Assembly: GCA_003695915.1 (NCBI GenBank)
Contig: RFGF01000121.1
Location: 1 to 35,646, forward strand
DNA: 35,646 nucleotides
Origin: Nitrospirota bacterium
GTDB taxonomy: Bacteria > Nitrospirota > Nitrospiria > Nitrospirales > UBA8639
Direction: 5' to 3'
Shown here piece after piece: positions 1 to 9,159 of this stretch. The notes beneath the pieces were generated by a model that saw nothing but the letters and a program-made list of their open reading frames with translations, had not been told where the DNA came from and did no database searches. Position numbers and translations under genes: made by a program. The first letter of the stretch is position 1. Every line of letters begins with the position of its first letter.

Positions 1-3
1 AAG

Positions 4-117
4 TATGCTTGCCTATAAAGAACCCGGTCACATCGACGCCATTCCCCTCCACGCCATCGCTCCCAAACCGTTCGACTGGGAACTCTTTGCTAGGATGCAC
101 GGCACGGACTTGCTGCA
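4..117 (+). pseudogene. Short reading frame, probable C-terminal remnant
   Basis: A 37-residue reading frame opens at an ATG at base 4 and stops with TGA. Its composition is protein-like (HIDAIPLHAIAPKPFDWELF), but I recognise no family. It lies at the left edge of the window, so it could be the end of a gene broken or cut off on the left. No ribosome binding site can be judged so close to the edge. The surrounding kilobase contains no intact gene, which favours a decayed remnant. Confidence 0.25.
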
Positions 118-1160
118 GTGACCTACGCAAATGGACTGCCAAAGAACAGACTCAGCTCTTTTACTGGCAGTTCCGTTGGCACCAAGATCATCGGGCAGTA
201 CGAACCCAGTATTTTTCTTGTCCCGAATGGGCTCTGTTTCCTCTCTGGCTGTGCAGACCCAACGCAAAAAGCGTGTACGATCTGTGTGGTGCCTGCAAGG
301 CACCCGATCGCCTCGTTTAGGTCCAACAGAAATGCACTGACTGGCTAGGATCACCCCCTGCAACAGCAGCGCAGCCGTTTGCGACTTCCACCGTATGATC
401 GAGCTTTATCTATCGAAGTAGTTATTTGCCTATCCATCTTTCCTTGCACTTTTCAGGTATCCACCTGCCGGTGTCGATAGGACATGGGCCCCGGTTCCGG
501 TAGCCTAATAGAGACGCTCGGTGTTGCAACGGACCATTCATGCATTCACATCCTTCTGTAGATGCTGCACGCTCTCGTAAAGCGTCAACCGGAAGGCAGG
601 CCAACCCCCTTGTCCAGCACCGTGAGATTGAAGCGCGCCACGAATCCATAGTCTTCAGGGAATACTCCCTGGTGGTTCGGCGCTCAATATCGTTCAGGGC
701 CAGATACCGCTCATAAGCCTCATGGTTTTCCGGCCGCAATCTTGTGGGAAGGCTGATCGAGCTATTGTACTTCAAGAGCCGATGTGGTGGCATGCGCATC
801 AGCCGGTTCAACGAGCTACAGGACCTGAACCTGCATGCGGTGCGATCACGTCCACTAAGAAAAGATTAATCGGAAGGCTCGTATCTGCATCTGCCGACGG
901 AACGGGGTTGCCTATCCGCGGGACTGGCATGCCTGTTTGAACTTTCTAAAACAATTCGAACCAGTACAGTGGCGATGCCTTGTGGGAACCTTCCCTCTCG
1001 CATAATGCGAACGTGGCGCTTGTGCCATTCTCGCTCAACCATTAAGCCAGTCAGGTGCTGGCTGCATCCTGACCATATGATGCCTCGCTTTTCCAAAGCC
1101 GGGGAGAAGGCACAACCGCTGTTTGCGGAAAATCTCTTCTAAGCGCAGGACTAAAGTTCG
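118..1160. other. Gene-poor decayed stretch
   Basis: No intact gene is visible on either strand. The short open frames here lack ribosome binding sites and recognisable motifs. The only stretch with convincing protein character is the frameshifted minus-strand remnant at 541-811, listed separately. Confidence 0.5.
541..811 (-). pseudogene. Frameshifted coding remnant, family unknown
   Basis: On the minus strand a frame starting at the ATG at 811 reads NRLMRMPPHRLLKYNSS and then a Leu/Arg-rich stretch to about base 665. Protein-like sequence then continues in another frame (FPEDYGFVARFNLTVLDKG, around 605-660). It continues in a third frame as GWPAFRLTLYESVQHLQKD, ending near 541. Two small indels in one coherent sequence of about 90 residues are the signature of a decayed gene. 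I do not recognise the family. There is no functional partner nearby, only other debris. Confidence 0.35.
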
Positions 1161-1933
1161 TCAAATGATTCCGGCGGCGAGCAACACGGCCACGCAGTAG
1201 AGCAAAATTGCGACCAGCAGGCGTACACCGCTCATGGTAACTTTTGTCAGCAGTCGGTTACCGATGAAGGCTCCGGTGAAAGCAGAAGCTGTAGCGACGA
1301 TAAGCAATCCCAGGTTTTGCCCCAAGCTAGCGGCTTCGAAACGATCGGCGTACACTATCAGGCGAGAAACATCCACCAAGCAGGCGATGACCACACCAGT
1401 CGCGATGAAAGCCTCTTTACGCAGCCCACAACAGAGCAAAAAGATGGTACGCAAGGCACCTTGATGCCCGGAGAGCCCTCCGAAGAATCCGCTGAGCACA
1501 CCACCTAGAGGAAGATACTTGCGTGGCAAGGAGAAGCTTCGCGCGGCGGGCAGCAATTCCAATGTGGCAAAGCCAATCATCAGCAAGCCGATCACTAGAT
1601 TTACGGGCAAAACAGCAAATGAATGATCCAACCAGTGGTAATGCCAAATAGGCTGCTGATCAGCCAACATAAGTAACACTTGTGCGCCAAAAAACGCGCT
1701 GATCAACGCGGGGAGGCCGAACCGCAGCACAACCGCTAGCTCAGCATGATGAGCCAGCAAGGCCAGTTTGAACAAATTGTTCAAGAAGTGCACTATGGCG
1801 GTCAGGCTTACTGCCACCTCGGCAGGGAAAAAGAGGGCAAAGGCCGGCAGCAGGATAGTACCCAGTCCGAAGCCGGAAAAAAGGTCAGTGCGGAGGCAAG
1901 CAGGGCGGTGGCACACACAATCAGGTAGGTCAT
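1161..1933 (-). CDS. TSUP (TauE/SafE, DUF81) family membrane transporter, frameshifted near the start
   Basis: This is a predicted inner-membrane permease of the TSUP family, whose members export sulfite, sulfoacetate or other organosulfur anions; the substrate here is unknown. About seven to eight hydrophobic segments are visible, with the typical first-repeat FSGFGLGTILLP and second-repeat GVLSGFFGGLSGHQGALR. The longest uninterrupted frame begins at a GTG at 1916 and reads 251 residues, but its first residues (CHRPACLRTD) are not membrane-like. The natural start is the ATG at 1933 (MTYLIVCATALLASALTFF), which gives a proper first helix and joins the main frame only if the six-A run at 1877-1882 (plus strand) had seven. 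The gene is therefore either a recent frameshift mutant or carries a sequencing error. No partner gene lies nearby. Confidence 0.75.
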
Positions 1934-2662
1934 GAGGACTTAATCCAAGGCTGGATGTTGACCGTTACGACATATGACAAGCACCATTGTCAAGCCATCC
2001 GGCAGCTTGGGATCCTCATCTAGCCGAGCGCTTTCGGATAACCTGTTCGCTAAACATGACTCTGCCCTTGACCATTTCTCCGCATGGGACCCTTAATCAC
2101 TTTCCCTGAAGAAAAAGGTGAGATCTAAAGTTGGGCTCTATCTAAATAAATAGCATAATGAAGTAAGCCTATAAACGTATATAACATAATGCAGCCGTAG
2201 CGACGCACCAAAATTCACGAATCTACTAAGCACAACATTCCGCTGCACAGTTTGCACCACTTCGTTTAGACCACACCTCACTGGCATTCATCGTTCCCAA
2301 CATGGCCTCAAAGAAGTTAGGCAAAAATTCAACCATGGACATTCCGCGAATGGAATCCTCGAACGGTGTGTCCTGAGCAAGAATACCTTGTTGACAGGCT
2401 GTCAGCACTGCACACTGAGATGCCCAAGGAAATACCGAATGCCTTTGGTAGATATTTCTGTCTGAGTCAGTTTTTCTCTGATCCAGCCTCTCCTGTTCAA
2501 CCTGTTTCTGACCAACTGCTCGACACTGAATTCATGATGATAGCCGTCGTTAGCCTGACCGAACCCGTTCAGGGAATCCGCGATCGTTACGAAAGACAAA
2601 GCCCCTCTTTATACGAACCAGCTTCGCAGTGAGCGAGTCAGGACTCTGGGAAAGGAGGAGGC
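1934..2662. other. Intergenic region without a recognisable gene
   Basis: Only short frames of 60-90 codons occur, on both strands and overlapping one another. A minus-strand pair (2402-2599 and 2226-2408) reads as if it could be one decayed protein (EFSVEQLVRNRLNRRGWIRE, then FEDSIRGMSMVEFLPNFFEA), but no family is recognised. AT-rich tracts near 2140-2200 precede it. Confidence 0.4.
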
Positions 2663-3655
2663 ATGGGACGCATACGCTCGGTACCAGAAGACATCATCGG
2701 ACATTGACGGACGGATGGGAGCGAAACGGGTACGGGCGCCTTGGTGCCCGATACCTGTCGAACGCTGAGCATTTCAAAGCACACCTCCTACCGGTGGAAC
2801 CTGGAATACGGTGGGCTGCGAGTGGATCAAGCCACATACCTGACGAGCTTGGAGCACGAGAAGAGTCGCCTGAAGGAACTGGTCGCCGATCTGTCGTTGG
2901 ACAAAACGACCTTGCAGGAACTTGCCGAGGGACACTGCTAAGCCCGGCACGACGACGGGAAGCGGTGGTCCGTGTTCAACAGAGATTGGCGGTGTCGGAA
3001 CGCTGGGTGTGTCTCGTCTTGAAGCATTGTCGAGCCCATAGCGTCATGGACATCAGCTGTCGAGCGGAAGAGCACAGCTCCGCACCCGCCTTCGTGAAGC
3101 AGCACGGCCTCCGGGCAGTGGCGTTCTCGCTGGATTCCCGCGCGTTTACTTTGAGAAGGCTGGGCCGTCAATCATACATAAACGCGTGGCGTGAATGCGG
3201 CGCCGGAAGGGTGAAAAGTGCCTCAGAAGCAATCCCACTGGGCCAGTGCTGGTTAACTGCTCGCTCTTGCATTCGGCCCTATCCGGAGTATCCGCATCAT
3301 GTCTGATCGTAGGAGTTTATGATGGATCGGACGCAGGATGAACGATCACTCCAATGTTGGTTGGCGTGGGCATGGGGTACCCAGCGAATCTTCGCTGCGA
3401 GAATGGGCCAGCGTGTATTGCTCCGCCATTACGGAAGTGGGACCAGCAGTTGGACGTGGCCGGTATTTCTTGAACCAGGGAGTCCCTGGGAAAATGGTTA
3501 GTGGGGAATCGTTCAGGAGACAGTTTCGGGATGAGTTCCTGAACGGAGAAACCTTGTACAGGGTGCAAGACGCTCAAATCATCGAAGGCTGGCAATGCCA
3601 AAACGGTGGTATCACCAATGGGAGTTGGTCACTCAAGGCAAGGGAAGAATAGGCG
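2663..3655 (+). mobile_element. Degenerate IS3-family (IS407-like) insertion sequence, OrfA and OrfB pseudogenes
   Basis: OrfA remnant: it begins at the ATG at 2663 (GRIRSVPEDIIGH), breaks at a stop, and resumes in another frame with the HTH/leucine-zipper end SYRWNLEYGGLRVDQ and LKELVADLSLDKTTLQELAEG, stopping at 2941. This matches the conserved end of IS407-group OrfA proteins. OrfB remnant: SPARRREAVVRVQQRLAVSE follows immediately. Pieces resembling the DDE transposase appear in several frames: SCIRPYPEYPHHV, FMMDRTQDER, EPGSPWENG (about 3470-3500) and FRDEFLNGETLYRVQDAQ (about 3525-3580). Stops and frameshifts throughout make the element dead. Terminal inverted repeats were not identified, so both ends are approximate. 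Confidence 0.8.
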
Positions 3656-3688
3656 ATCCAGCCACACAATTTCTGGCTCAGCTGCTGT

Positions 3689-5299
3689 TTACTGAAAGGT
3701 GTACCACAAGAGACTCACAATCGCTATCAAACTGAACGAGGCTATGAGGCTCACAAGATCTCGTTCAGGAGACCGCGTTTGTGAGGATGCATCAGCATAG
3801 CCTACAGAACCTTCCACTGGGACTTGCTTTTTTCCAGGTGGCTGGCGCTCCAGACCATCCTCCTTTCTGAGGCTCATCCCTATCAAGATTAACGAGCAGA
3901 TGCCAAACATGACCGCGGCATAATGCAAAAAATGCGGATCAATCAACAGACGAACCAGTGGAGCCTGGATAGGCGTCAGCCCATCAATAATCTCCAGCAT
4001 GAGGCGAAGTCCTCCAAAGAAAAATCCCACGACTAAGGCGAGAAGGGCCCCGCGGGCGCGAGCCCGATGCCACATCAATCCTATGAGAAAGCATGCCGCA
4101 ATTGGCGGGCTCAGGTAGGCCTGGATACTCTGGAGATAAAGGAATAACTGATGCGAGACCAGGGGAATGAATGGGACCCAAAGAATGCTCAGAAGAATCA
4201 CAACACCGGTGGTCAACCGCCCGACATGGACCAGTCGCCGTTCACTCACCGTCGGAAAGAGGCGCTGATAGAGGTCAACCGTGATCAAGGTCGAAGAGGA
4301 ATTCAGCACGGCACTGAGGCTTGACATGAGCGCGGCTAGCAGTGCGGCCACGAGAAGCCCCATCAGGCCCGGCGGCAAAAGATGCATGGCTAACGTCACA
4401 AGTGCCTCATCACCGTGGATATTGGGATACAGCGCTTTGGCAATAAGACCCGGCAAGACTAGGAGAAACACCGGCAAGATTTTCAAATAACCGGCGAAAA
4501 TCGCTCCGCGGCGTGCTTCGACCACGGACCGTTCGCTCAAGGCCTTCTGTACAATCACTTGGTCCGTACACCAATACCAGAGTCCCAGCAAGGGTGCGCC
4601 CAGGAAGATCCCCGTCCAGGGAAAGTTTGGATCCGAGGCGGGCCGGATCATGTCGAAATATTCTGGAGGGAGCCGAGCGCGCAGTCCCGCCCACCCATCC
4701 ACAGCTTGCAAGCCTTGCCAGGCCAATACACCCGCCCCGGCAATGAGAATGAATGCCTGAATAACATCCGTGTAAATGACCGCGCGGAGTCCGCCGACTA
4801 CGGTATAGAGGCCTGTGAGTATCACCATCGCTAGCGCCGAAGTCACATAATCCCAGCCAAACAAAGCTTCCAGCAGGAGACTTCCTGCATAGAGCGCCAC
4901 GGCAATTTTGGTGAGAATATACGCGATCAATGAGATGCCGGTTACCATGAGGCGACACGCTAGACTGTACCGGTACTCCAAAAACTCCGGCATGGTGAAC
5001 ACGCCCGTCCGGTGATAGAGCGGGACAAACACCCATGCCAGCACCAAGAGCACCAAGCATGCCAACCATTCGAAGTGTCCAATGGCTAATCCCGTGCTGG
5101 CACCGGAACCGGACAATCCAATAAAATGCTCGCTGGAAATATTGGTGGCGAAAAGAGAAGCGCCCACAGCAAACCATCCCATCTGTCGGCTAGCCAGGAA
5201 ATAGTCCGTGCTCGTGCGGTTGTACCGAGCGCACATGAATCCAATGCCGAGAATGCCGGCGAAATAACAGCCGATGATCAGCAAATCGAGTGTGGCCAT
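3689..5299 (-). CDS. Sodium/solute symporter (SSS/SLC5 family), sugar-type
   Basis: This inner-membrane Na+-coupled symporter has the LeuT fold with about 13-14 hydrophobic segments over 536 residues, a normal length for the family. SGLT-like features include ATNISSEHFIGLSGSGAS near residue 50, FTMPEFLEYRYS near 100, GGLRAVIYTDVIQ near 170, and the sugar-transporter signature AALMSSLSAVLNSSSTLITV near 335 followed by DLYQRLFP. The motif QSIQAYLSPPI near 390 corresponds to the loop and helix of SGLT-type glucose carriers. A poorly conserved cytoplasmic stretch precedes a last helix (IASFSLIAIVSLLWYTF). It is divergent from the adjacent glycosidase gene, so uptake of a glucose-type sugar released from an oligosaccharide is a reasonable inference. 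The substrate cannot be fixed from sequence; myo-inositol or another polyol is possible. Confidence 0.88.
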   Translation of the reverse strand: MATLDLLIIGCYFAGILGIGFMCARYNRTSTDYFLASRQMGWFAVGASLFATNISSEHFIGLSGSGASTGLAIGHFEWLACLVLLVLAWVFVPLYHRTGVFTMPEFLEYRYSLACRLMVTGISLIAYILTKIAVALYAGSLLLEALFGWDYVTSALAMVILTGLYTVVGGLRAVIYTDVIQAFILIAGAGVLAWQGLQAVDGWAGLRARLPPEYFDMIRPASDPNFPWTGIFLGAPLLGLWYWCTDQVIVQKALSERSVVEARRGAIFAGYLKILPVFLLVLPGLIAKALYPNIHGDEALVTLAMHLLPPGLMGLLVAALLAALMSSLSAVLNSSSTLITVDLYQRLFPTVSERRLVHVGRLTTGVVILLSILWVPFIPLVSHQLFLYLQSIQAYLSPPIAACFLIGLMWHRARARGALLALVVGFFFGGLRLMLEIIDGLTPIQAPLVRLLIDPHFLHYAAVMFGICSLILIGMSLRKEDGLERQPPGKKQVPVEGSVGYADASSQTRSPERDLVSLIASFSLIAIVSLLWYTFQ

Positions 5300-5330
5300 A
5301 TCTGATCCGAAGAATTATGAGAATTATGCC

Positions 5331-7985
5331 ATGCCGGTCATGAATGACACTGGTGCGTTATTCAGCCCTCTGAGAAATGTGTTTCTGCTGCCGTACCTGA
5401 GGCTCACCTGGCAGCAACGTCTTGTGAGTGTCTTTATCAGTGTTTTGGCGATCGGAGGGATCTCGCCTCTCGCTTTGGGCTTCGCCCCCATTCCGGCTGT
5501 TGATCTTCCTGTTCCCGAACTCCACGTTACCCAACCGGCCATAGCGAATGAACCGTTTACCGTAACCGGCCGACAGGCGGGAATATTCGGCCTGCAGAAT
5601 GGGTCATGGGAAGCTTGGATCTATCCCTATAAGATCCTTCGAGACGTTCAACTCTCAGCTACGCTTGAACAGTATGGACCTCCTTTGGATTTGCACCAAT
5701 TGGCCAGCACAATTGTCGTGACCCCGAGCTGGACCGTGATCACCCATTCGCATATTGCCTTTCGCATTCAACAGGTTCTGTTCGTCCCATCTAACATCCC
5801 TGCGGCCATTGTGTTATTCAAGATCACCAGTTCACGTCCCCTCACCCTTTCTCTACAGTTTGTTCCAGAAATGCAACCCATGTGGCCTGGGGCTGCCCCA
5901 CTGCCCTCACCAGAATGGGTACCCGATCACTCAGCCATCCTCTTACACACCGAAGGGGCAGCACACGTGGGGCTGGTCGGTTGGACCACCTCCCAAGCAG
6001 CTCCCTTTCAGCCGTTTCAAGAAATCACCACCGCCTCCCCGCAACTCGAGCTCTCTCTTGTCTACGACCCGACACAACATGCGGACTTCATATTTCCGCT
6101 CATTATCCTTATGAACCAGGACGGCAAAGATCAGGCGCTCCATCTCCTGGAGACCTTGCGAAACGCCATTCCCCAAGAGTTACAACGTCGTTACCAGGCG
6201 TATCAGGATCTCTTGGCGACGCGCCTCCGTATCGAGACTCCTGATCCGCGTATGAACGAGGCTCTCCAATGGGCTATGATCGCCCTGGAGCAAAGCCGCG
6301 TTCGGTATCAGGACGAAGAAGCCTTGATTGCTGGTTATCACCTCTCCGGGCGGACTACACGACCAGGCTTTGCCTGGTTCTTTGGCCGGGACATGCTGTG
6401 GAGCGTTCCTGCACTTTTAGACATCGGTGATTTGAAGACAGCTCGACAGGTCCTGAAATTTCTCATGCATCGCCAACGGCACGATGGCAAGATGATGCAT
6501 GAATGGTCTCAATCCTCACACTTGGTGCGTTGGGCCAAGGACTATCCCTATTTCTATGCAGCTGCCGATGCCACGCCCCTGTTCCTGATTGCCATGGATG
6601 AGTACTTGCGTGCTAGCGGGGATCTCCAATTTCTCACTGACTCTTGGCAAGCCGTTGCTGCCGCCTACGCGTATGCTCGAACTCATGATGCCGATGGTGA
6701 TGGATTATATGAGAACACAGGATCCGGCCATGGATGGGTAGAATCCGGTCCCTTGAGTCATGCTCATCAAGAATTCTATTTGGCTTCACTGTGGACGGCC
6801 GCACTTCAAGCTGTCATCCACATGGCGAACGCCATTGGACAGGTGGAGATGGTCTCCGAGGCTGAACAAGCCTTGACCAAAGCACGATCTGCTCTCTCCA
6901 TGTACTGGGGAGGGCCTTCTCGCTGCTGGGCCTTTGCTAAAACCCGATCTGGCCAGTTCAATTGGGTGCCCACCATCTTTCCAGCCGTCGCCCTGTGGCA
7001 TGATCTCCTTCCACGCGATCGCACCGCTTGTTTGCTGGATCAATGGGCCTCTGCCGAGTTTTCCACAGATTGGGGGCTCAGACCCATCAGGCGGTCTCAC
7101 CCTCTGTACGATCCCATCAGCTATCATCATGGATCGGTATGGCCCTTGTTTACTGGTTGGGTAGCCCTTGCAGAATATCGGGCTCATCGGCCAGTCAACG
7201 GGTTTATGCATCTTTGGCAAAACGCCGAACTCACGTTTCATCACAATCCAGGAAAGATCACGGAATTGCTTTCCGGCGAATTTTTCCGGCCATTTCCGCG
7301 GAGCAGCTCCCACCAACTCTGGTCTTCGGCGATGGTGGTGACCCCCATGATTCGCGGCCTCCTAGGACTATCCGGTGACGCCCTCCGGCACCAGCTCACG
7401 CTCGCTCCTGCTCTGCCAGCGCACTGGGATACGGTTACCGTTCGACACTATCGATTCGGCACCCATCAGGTTGCCTTTACGCTGCACAAGGATGCACATC
7501 GGTATCGAATCACGGTCCACCATAAAGGAGACACTCCACTTGCACTCCGCTTTCTTCCTGTCCTTCCCTTTGGGTCTCAATCCCTAGCTGCCCAACTTGA
7601 TCATCTCCCTGTCGATTTGAATTCCTCTCTCACGATTCCTCCAGAGGGAAGCATCTCTCTTACCTATACCTTCTCCCCGGGAGTGGAAATACGCCCCCCT
7701 CTCTTATCATCCTTTGTCACGGGACAACGCAGCACGGGATTGCGTTTCATCCGAGCCCAATTTCATAAGTCAACGCTTCGCCTTGCGCTCGAGGGCCATA
7801 GTGGGCGTGCCTATGAGGTATCCTTGCTAACATCGCTTCCCCTTGTTTCATGGACGGGTGTCCAAAACGTGCGTGATCAGGGGGGGGAATGGAAAACATT
7901 TGTCATTGATTTTCCTCAAGATCCTCGTCGAGGTTATGTCCGAAAAGACGTCGTTCTGGGTTTTGAGGCGACTCCACATCAGTAA
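5331..7985 (+). CDS. Six-hairpin glycosidase, amylo-alpha-1,6-glucosidase-like, probably exported
   Basis: This large (alpha/alpha)6-barrel glycoside hydrolase belongs to the glycogen-debranching/GH15-GH63-like superfamily. The N-terminus has a hydrophobic segment (RLVSVFISVLAIGGISPLAL) after a basic stretch, suggesting a signal peptide or membrane anchor and a periplasmic enzyme. A beta-sandwich-like domain of about 250 residues follows. The catalytic barrel contains GRTTRPGFAWFFGRDMLWSV near base 6350, MMHEWSQSS, YFYAAADATPLFLIAMDEYL, DADGDGLYENTGSGHGWVES, and later SYHHGSVWPLFTGW and SSSHQLWSSAMV. These are the hallmark helices of this superfamily; acidic residues in FGRD, the DxDGDG loop and GWVESG are candidate catalytic or binding positions. 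The C-terminus is beta-rich. The frame is open from 5274, but ATGs at 5331 and 5340 are preferred because 5274 lies inside the divergent symporter gene. No clear ribosome binding site decides between them. Exact specificity is unknown. Confidence 0.8.
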   Translation: MPVMNDTGALFSPLRNVFLLPYLRLTWQQRLVSVFISVLAIGGISPLALGFAPIPAVDLPVPELHVTQPAIANEPFTVTGRQAGIFGLQNGSWEAWIYPYKILRDVQLSATLEQYGPPLDLHQLASTIVVTPSWTVITHSHIAFRIQQVLFVPSNIPAAIVLFKITSSRPLTLSLQFVPEMQPMWPGAAPLPSPEWVPDHSAILLHTEGAAHVGLVGWTTSQAAPFQPFQEITTASPQLELSLVYDPTQHADFIFPLIILMNQDGKDQALHLLETLRNAIPQELQRRYQAYQDLLATRLRIETPDPRMNEALQWAMIALEQSRVRYQDEEALIAGYHLSGRTTRPGFAWFFGRDMLWSVPALLDIGDLKTARQVLKFLMHRQRHDGKMMHEWSQSSHLVRWAKDYPYFYAAADATPLFLIAMDEYLRASGDLQFLTDSWQAVAAAYAYARTHDADGDGLYENTGSGHGWVESGPLSHAHQEFYLASLWTAALQAVIHMANAIGQVEMVSEAEQALTKARSALSMYWGGPSRCWAFAKTRSGQFNWVPTIFPAVALWHDLLPRDRTACLLDQWASAEFSTDWGLRPIRRSHPLYDPISYHHGSVWPLFTGWVALAEYRAHRPVNGFMHLWQNAELTFHHNPGKITELLSGEFFRPFPRSSSHQLWSSAMVVTPMIRGLLGLSGDALRHQLTLAPALPAHWDTVTVRHYRFGTHQVAFTLHKDAHRYRITVHHKGDTPLALRFLPVLPFGSQSLAAQLDHLPVDLNSSLTIPPEGSISLTYTFSPGVEIRPPLLSSFVTGQRSTGLRFIRAQFHKSTLRLALEGHSGRAYEVSLLTSLPLVSWTGVQNVRDQGGEWKTFVIDFPQDPRRGYVRKDVVLGFEATPHQ

Positions 7986-8342
7986 GGACCCCAGACATGA
8001 GGAGACGCTATTTTCCCGGCAATGACCAATCCTTCCCCGTTTCCAAAAATTATGTCTTTTCCCCACAAAGGTATTCCCACCGAGTCCCATGGTTCCCTAG
8101 ATTCATGAATCGTGGACGGCACAGCAGTCTTTCGCTCGAGAACCTGAAAAGCTAGATTACATCGACCACCGAACTGAGGACGGCTCAATCCTTCATGTTC
8201 TTCGCAAAACATGGTTGATTTCCGATCACGCGGTGCGAATACTGGAACATCCAAGCCTTCGGCCAGCTCGCTCGATCGAGCACCACATTGGTCGTTCCCC
8301 ACAGTGTCTCCGATCTGGCTGGAATGGCAACCCTGGCTATGA
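7986..8342. other. Intergenic region at the left margin of the integrated-element relic
   Basis: No gene with a ribosome binding site or recognisable product is visible. The end of this stretch should have carried the missing N-terminus of the adjacent TraT-like gene, but none of the three frames shows a lipoprotein signal. The junction of the old integrated element probably lies here. Confidence 0.4.
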
Positions 8343-8876
8343 CGATTCTCAACCGTCCAAAGCGAGGTGGTCTATTGCAATAAGGCCAAGGCGGGAACCA
8401 CGGCCGATACCTTGTTGGCCGCCGGATGGGGCGACACGATCGGTGCCGTTGCCGGCACCGGCGCCTTCCTCGGCGGAGGAAGCCCGGCATGGATTCCCGG
8501 ACTCGGAATCGGCGGGGCACTGGCGGGAGCCGCCGCCTCCAAGCTCACCGAAGATACGACCTATGTTTGCGCCGTGGATGTGCAGATTACCGAACGGACC
8601 AAAGACGCGGTCCAGCAGACCATCACCCAACAGGCCGCTCCAACCCCGAGCTCACGCGCATCGAGCGTCATCTCCGCCCTCATCGGCGGCACGAGTGTGG
8701 CACCCCCGACAGCCGGAAGCACCCAGCAACAGATCACCGAAACGCGAACCGGGCATACCCTGATCCATCAGGTGCGATTCGTCGCCTCGACCACTAAAAT
8801 GTGGCTAGACATGGAGGAAACAACCCCGGCACTGGAACAACGACTCGTACAGGGAATTAGCGGCGTTTTCCCATAG
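8343..8876 (+). pseudogene. TraT-like complement resistance/surface exclusion protein, 5' truncated
   Basis: The preserved part corresponds roughly to the last two thirds of TraT, an outer-membrane lipoprotein of about 240 residues that blocks mating-pair formation on F-like plasmids and gives serum resistance. Visible features are the glycine/alanine-rich transmembrane-like region (GDTIGAVAGTGAFLGGG and GIGGALAGAAASKL), the strong family motif VCAVDVQITERTKDAV, and the terminal LEQRLVQGISGVF, which aligns with the TraT C-terminus. A stop codon (8340-8342) precedes the frame. The only possible starts (e.g. GTG at 8367) leave no signal peptide or lipobox, so the product could not be sorted as TraT. 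It lies just upstream of an HTH gene and a broken integrase, consistent with remnants of one mobile element. Confidence 0.7.
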
Positions 8877-8898
8877 AAACACAAAGGAGAAAATCATC

Positions 8899-9135
8899 AT
8901 GCAGGAATACTTGCCGACTCAAACCAAAAAGACCTATACTCGCCAGCCACATCCAGAGCCTGAGGTCATGGATGTCGCAGCCTGTGCAGCCTTTCTCGGC
9001 ACAACAGCATACGCAATTCGTGCAAGAATCCGGCGCCGTCAAATACCTTACCGACGCTTTATGGGTCGCATTGCCTTTTTAAAAGAAGAAATCGTCCAAT
9101 TTCTCAAATCATTACCAACAGACGATCCTCTCTGA
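8899..9135 (+). CDS. Small helix-turn-helix protein, excisionase/MerR-like
   Basis: This is a 78-residue protein. Its core (EVMDVAACAAFLGTTAYAIR, RIRRRQIPYRRFMGRIAFLK, EEIVQFLKSL) follows the HTH_17/excisionase pattern: a helix-turn-helix that recognises DNA, a basic wing with P-Y-R-R, then a helix starting at EEI. A good Shine-Dalgarno (AAGGAG, about 10 bases before the ATG) supports the start. It ends 24 bases before the tyrosine integrase remnant and points the same way, which fits an xis-int pair of an integrative element. It appears intact although the integrase is dead. Alternative: a general DNA-binding regulator of the old element. Confidence 0.7.
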   Translation: MQEYLPTQTKKTYTRQPHPEPEVMDVAACAAFLGTTAYAIRARIRRRQIPYRRFMGRIAFLKEEIVQFLKSLPTDDPL

Positions 9136-9159
9136 TTCCTCTGATTCACTGATTGACCC

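Noticed and set aside
2663-3655. Functional IS3 transposase
   Set aside because: Several stops and frame changes in both OrfA and OrfB; only a relic.
4410-5177. 255-codon minus-strand frame
   Set aside because: Out-of-phase shadow of the symporter gene.
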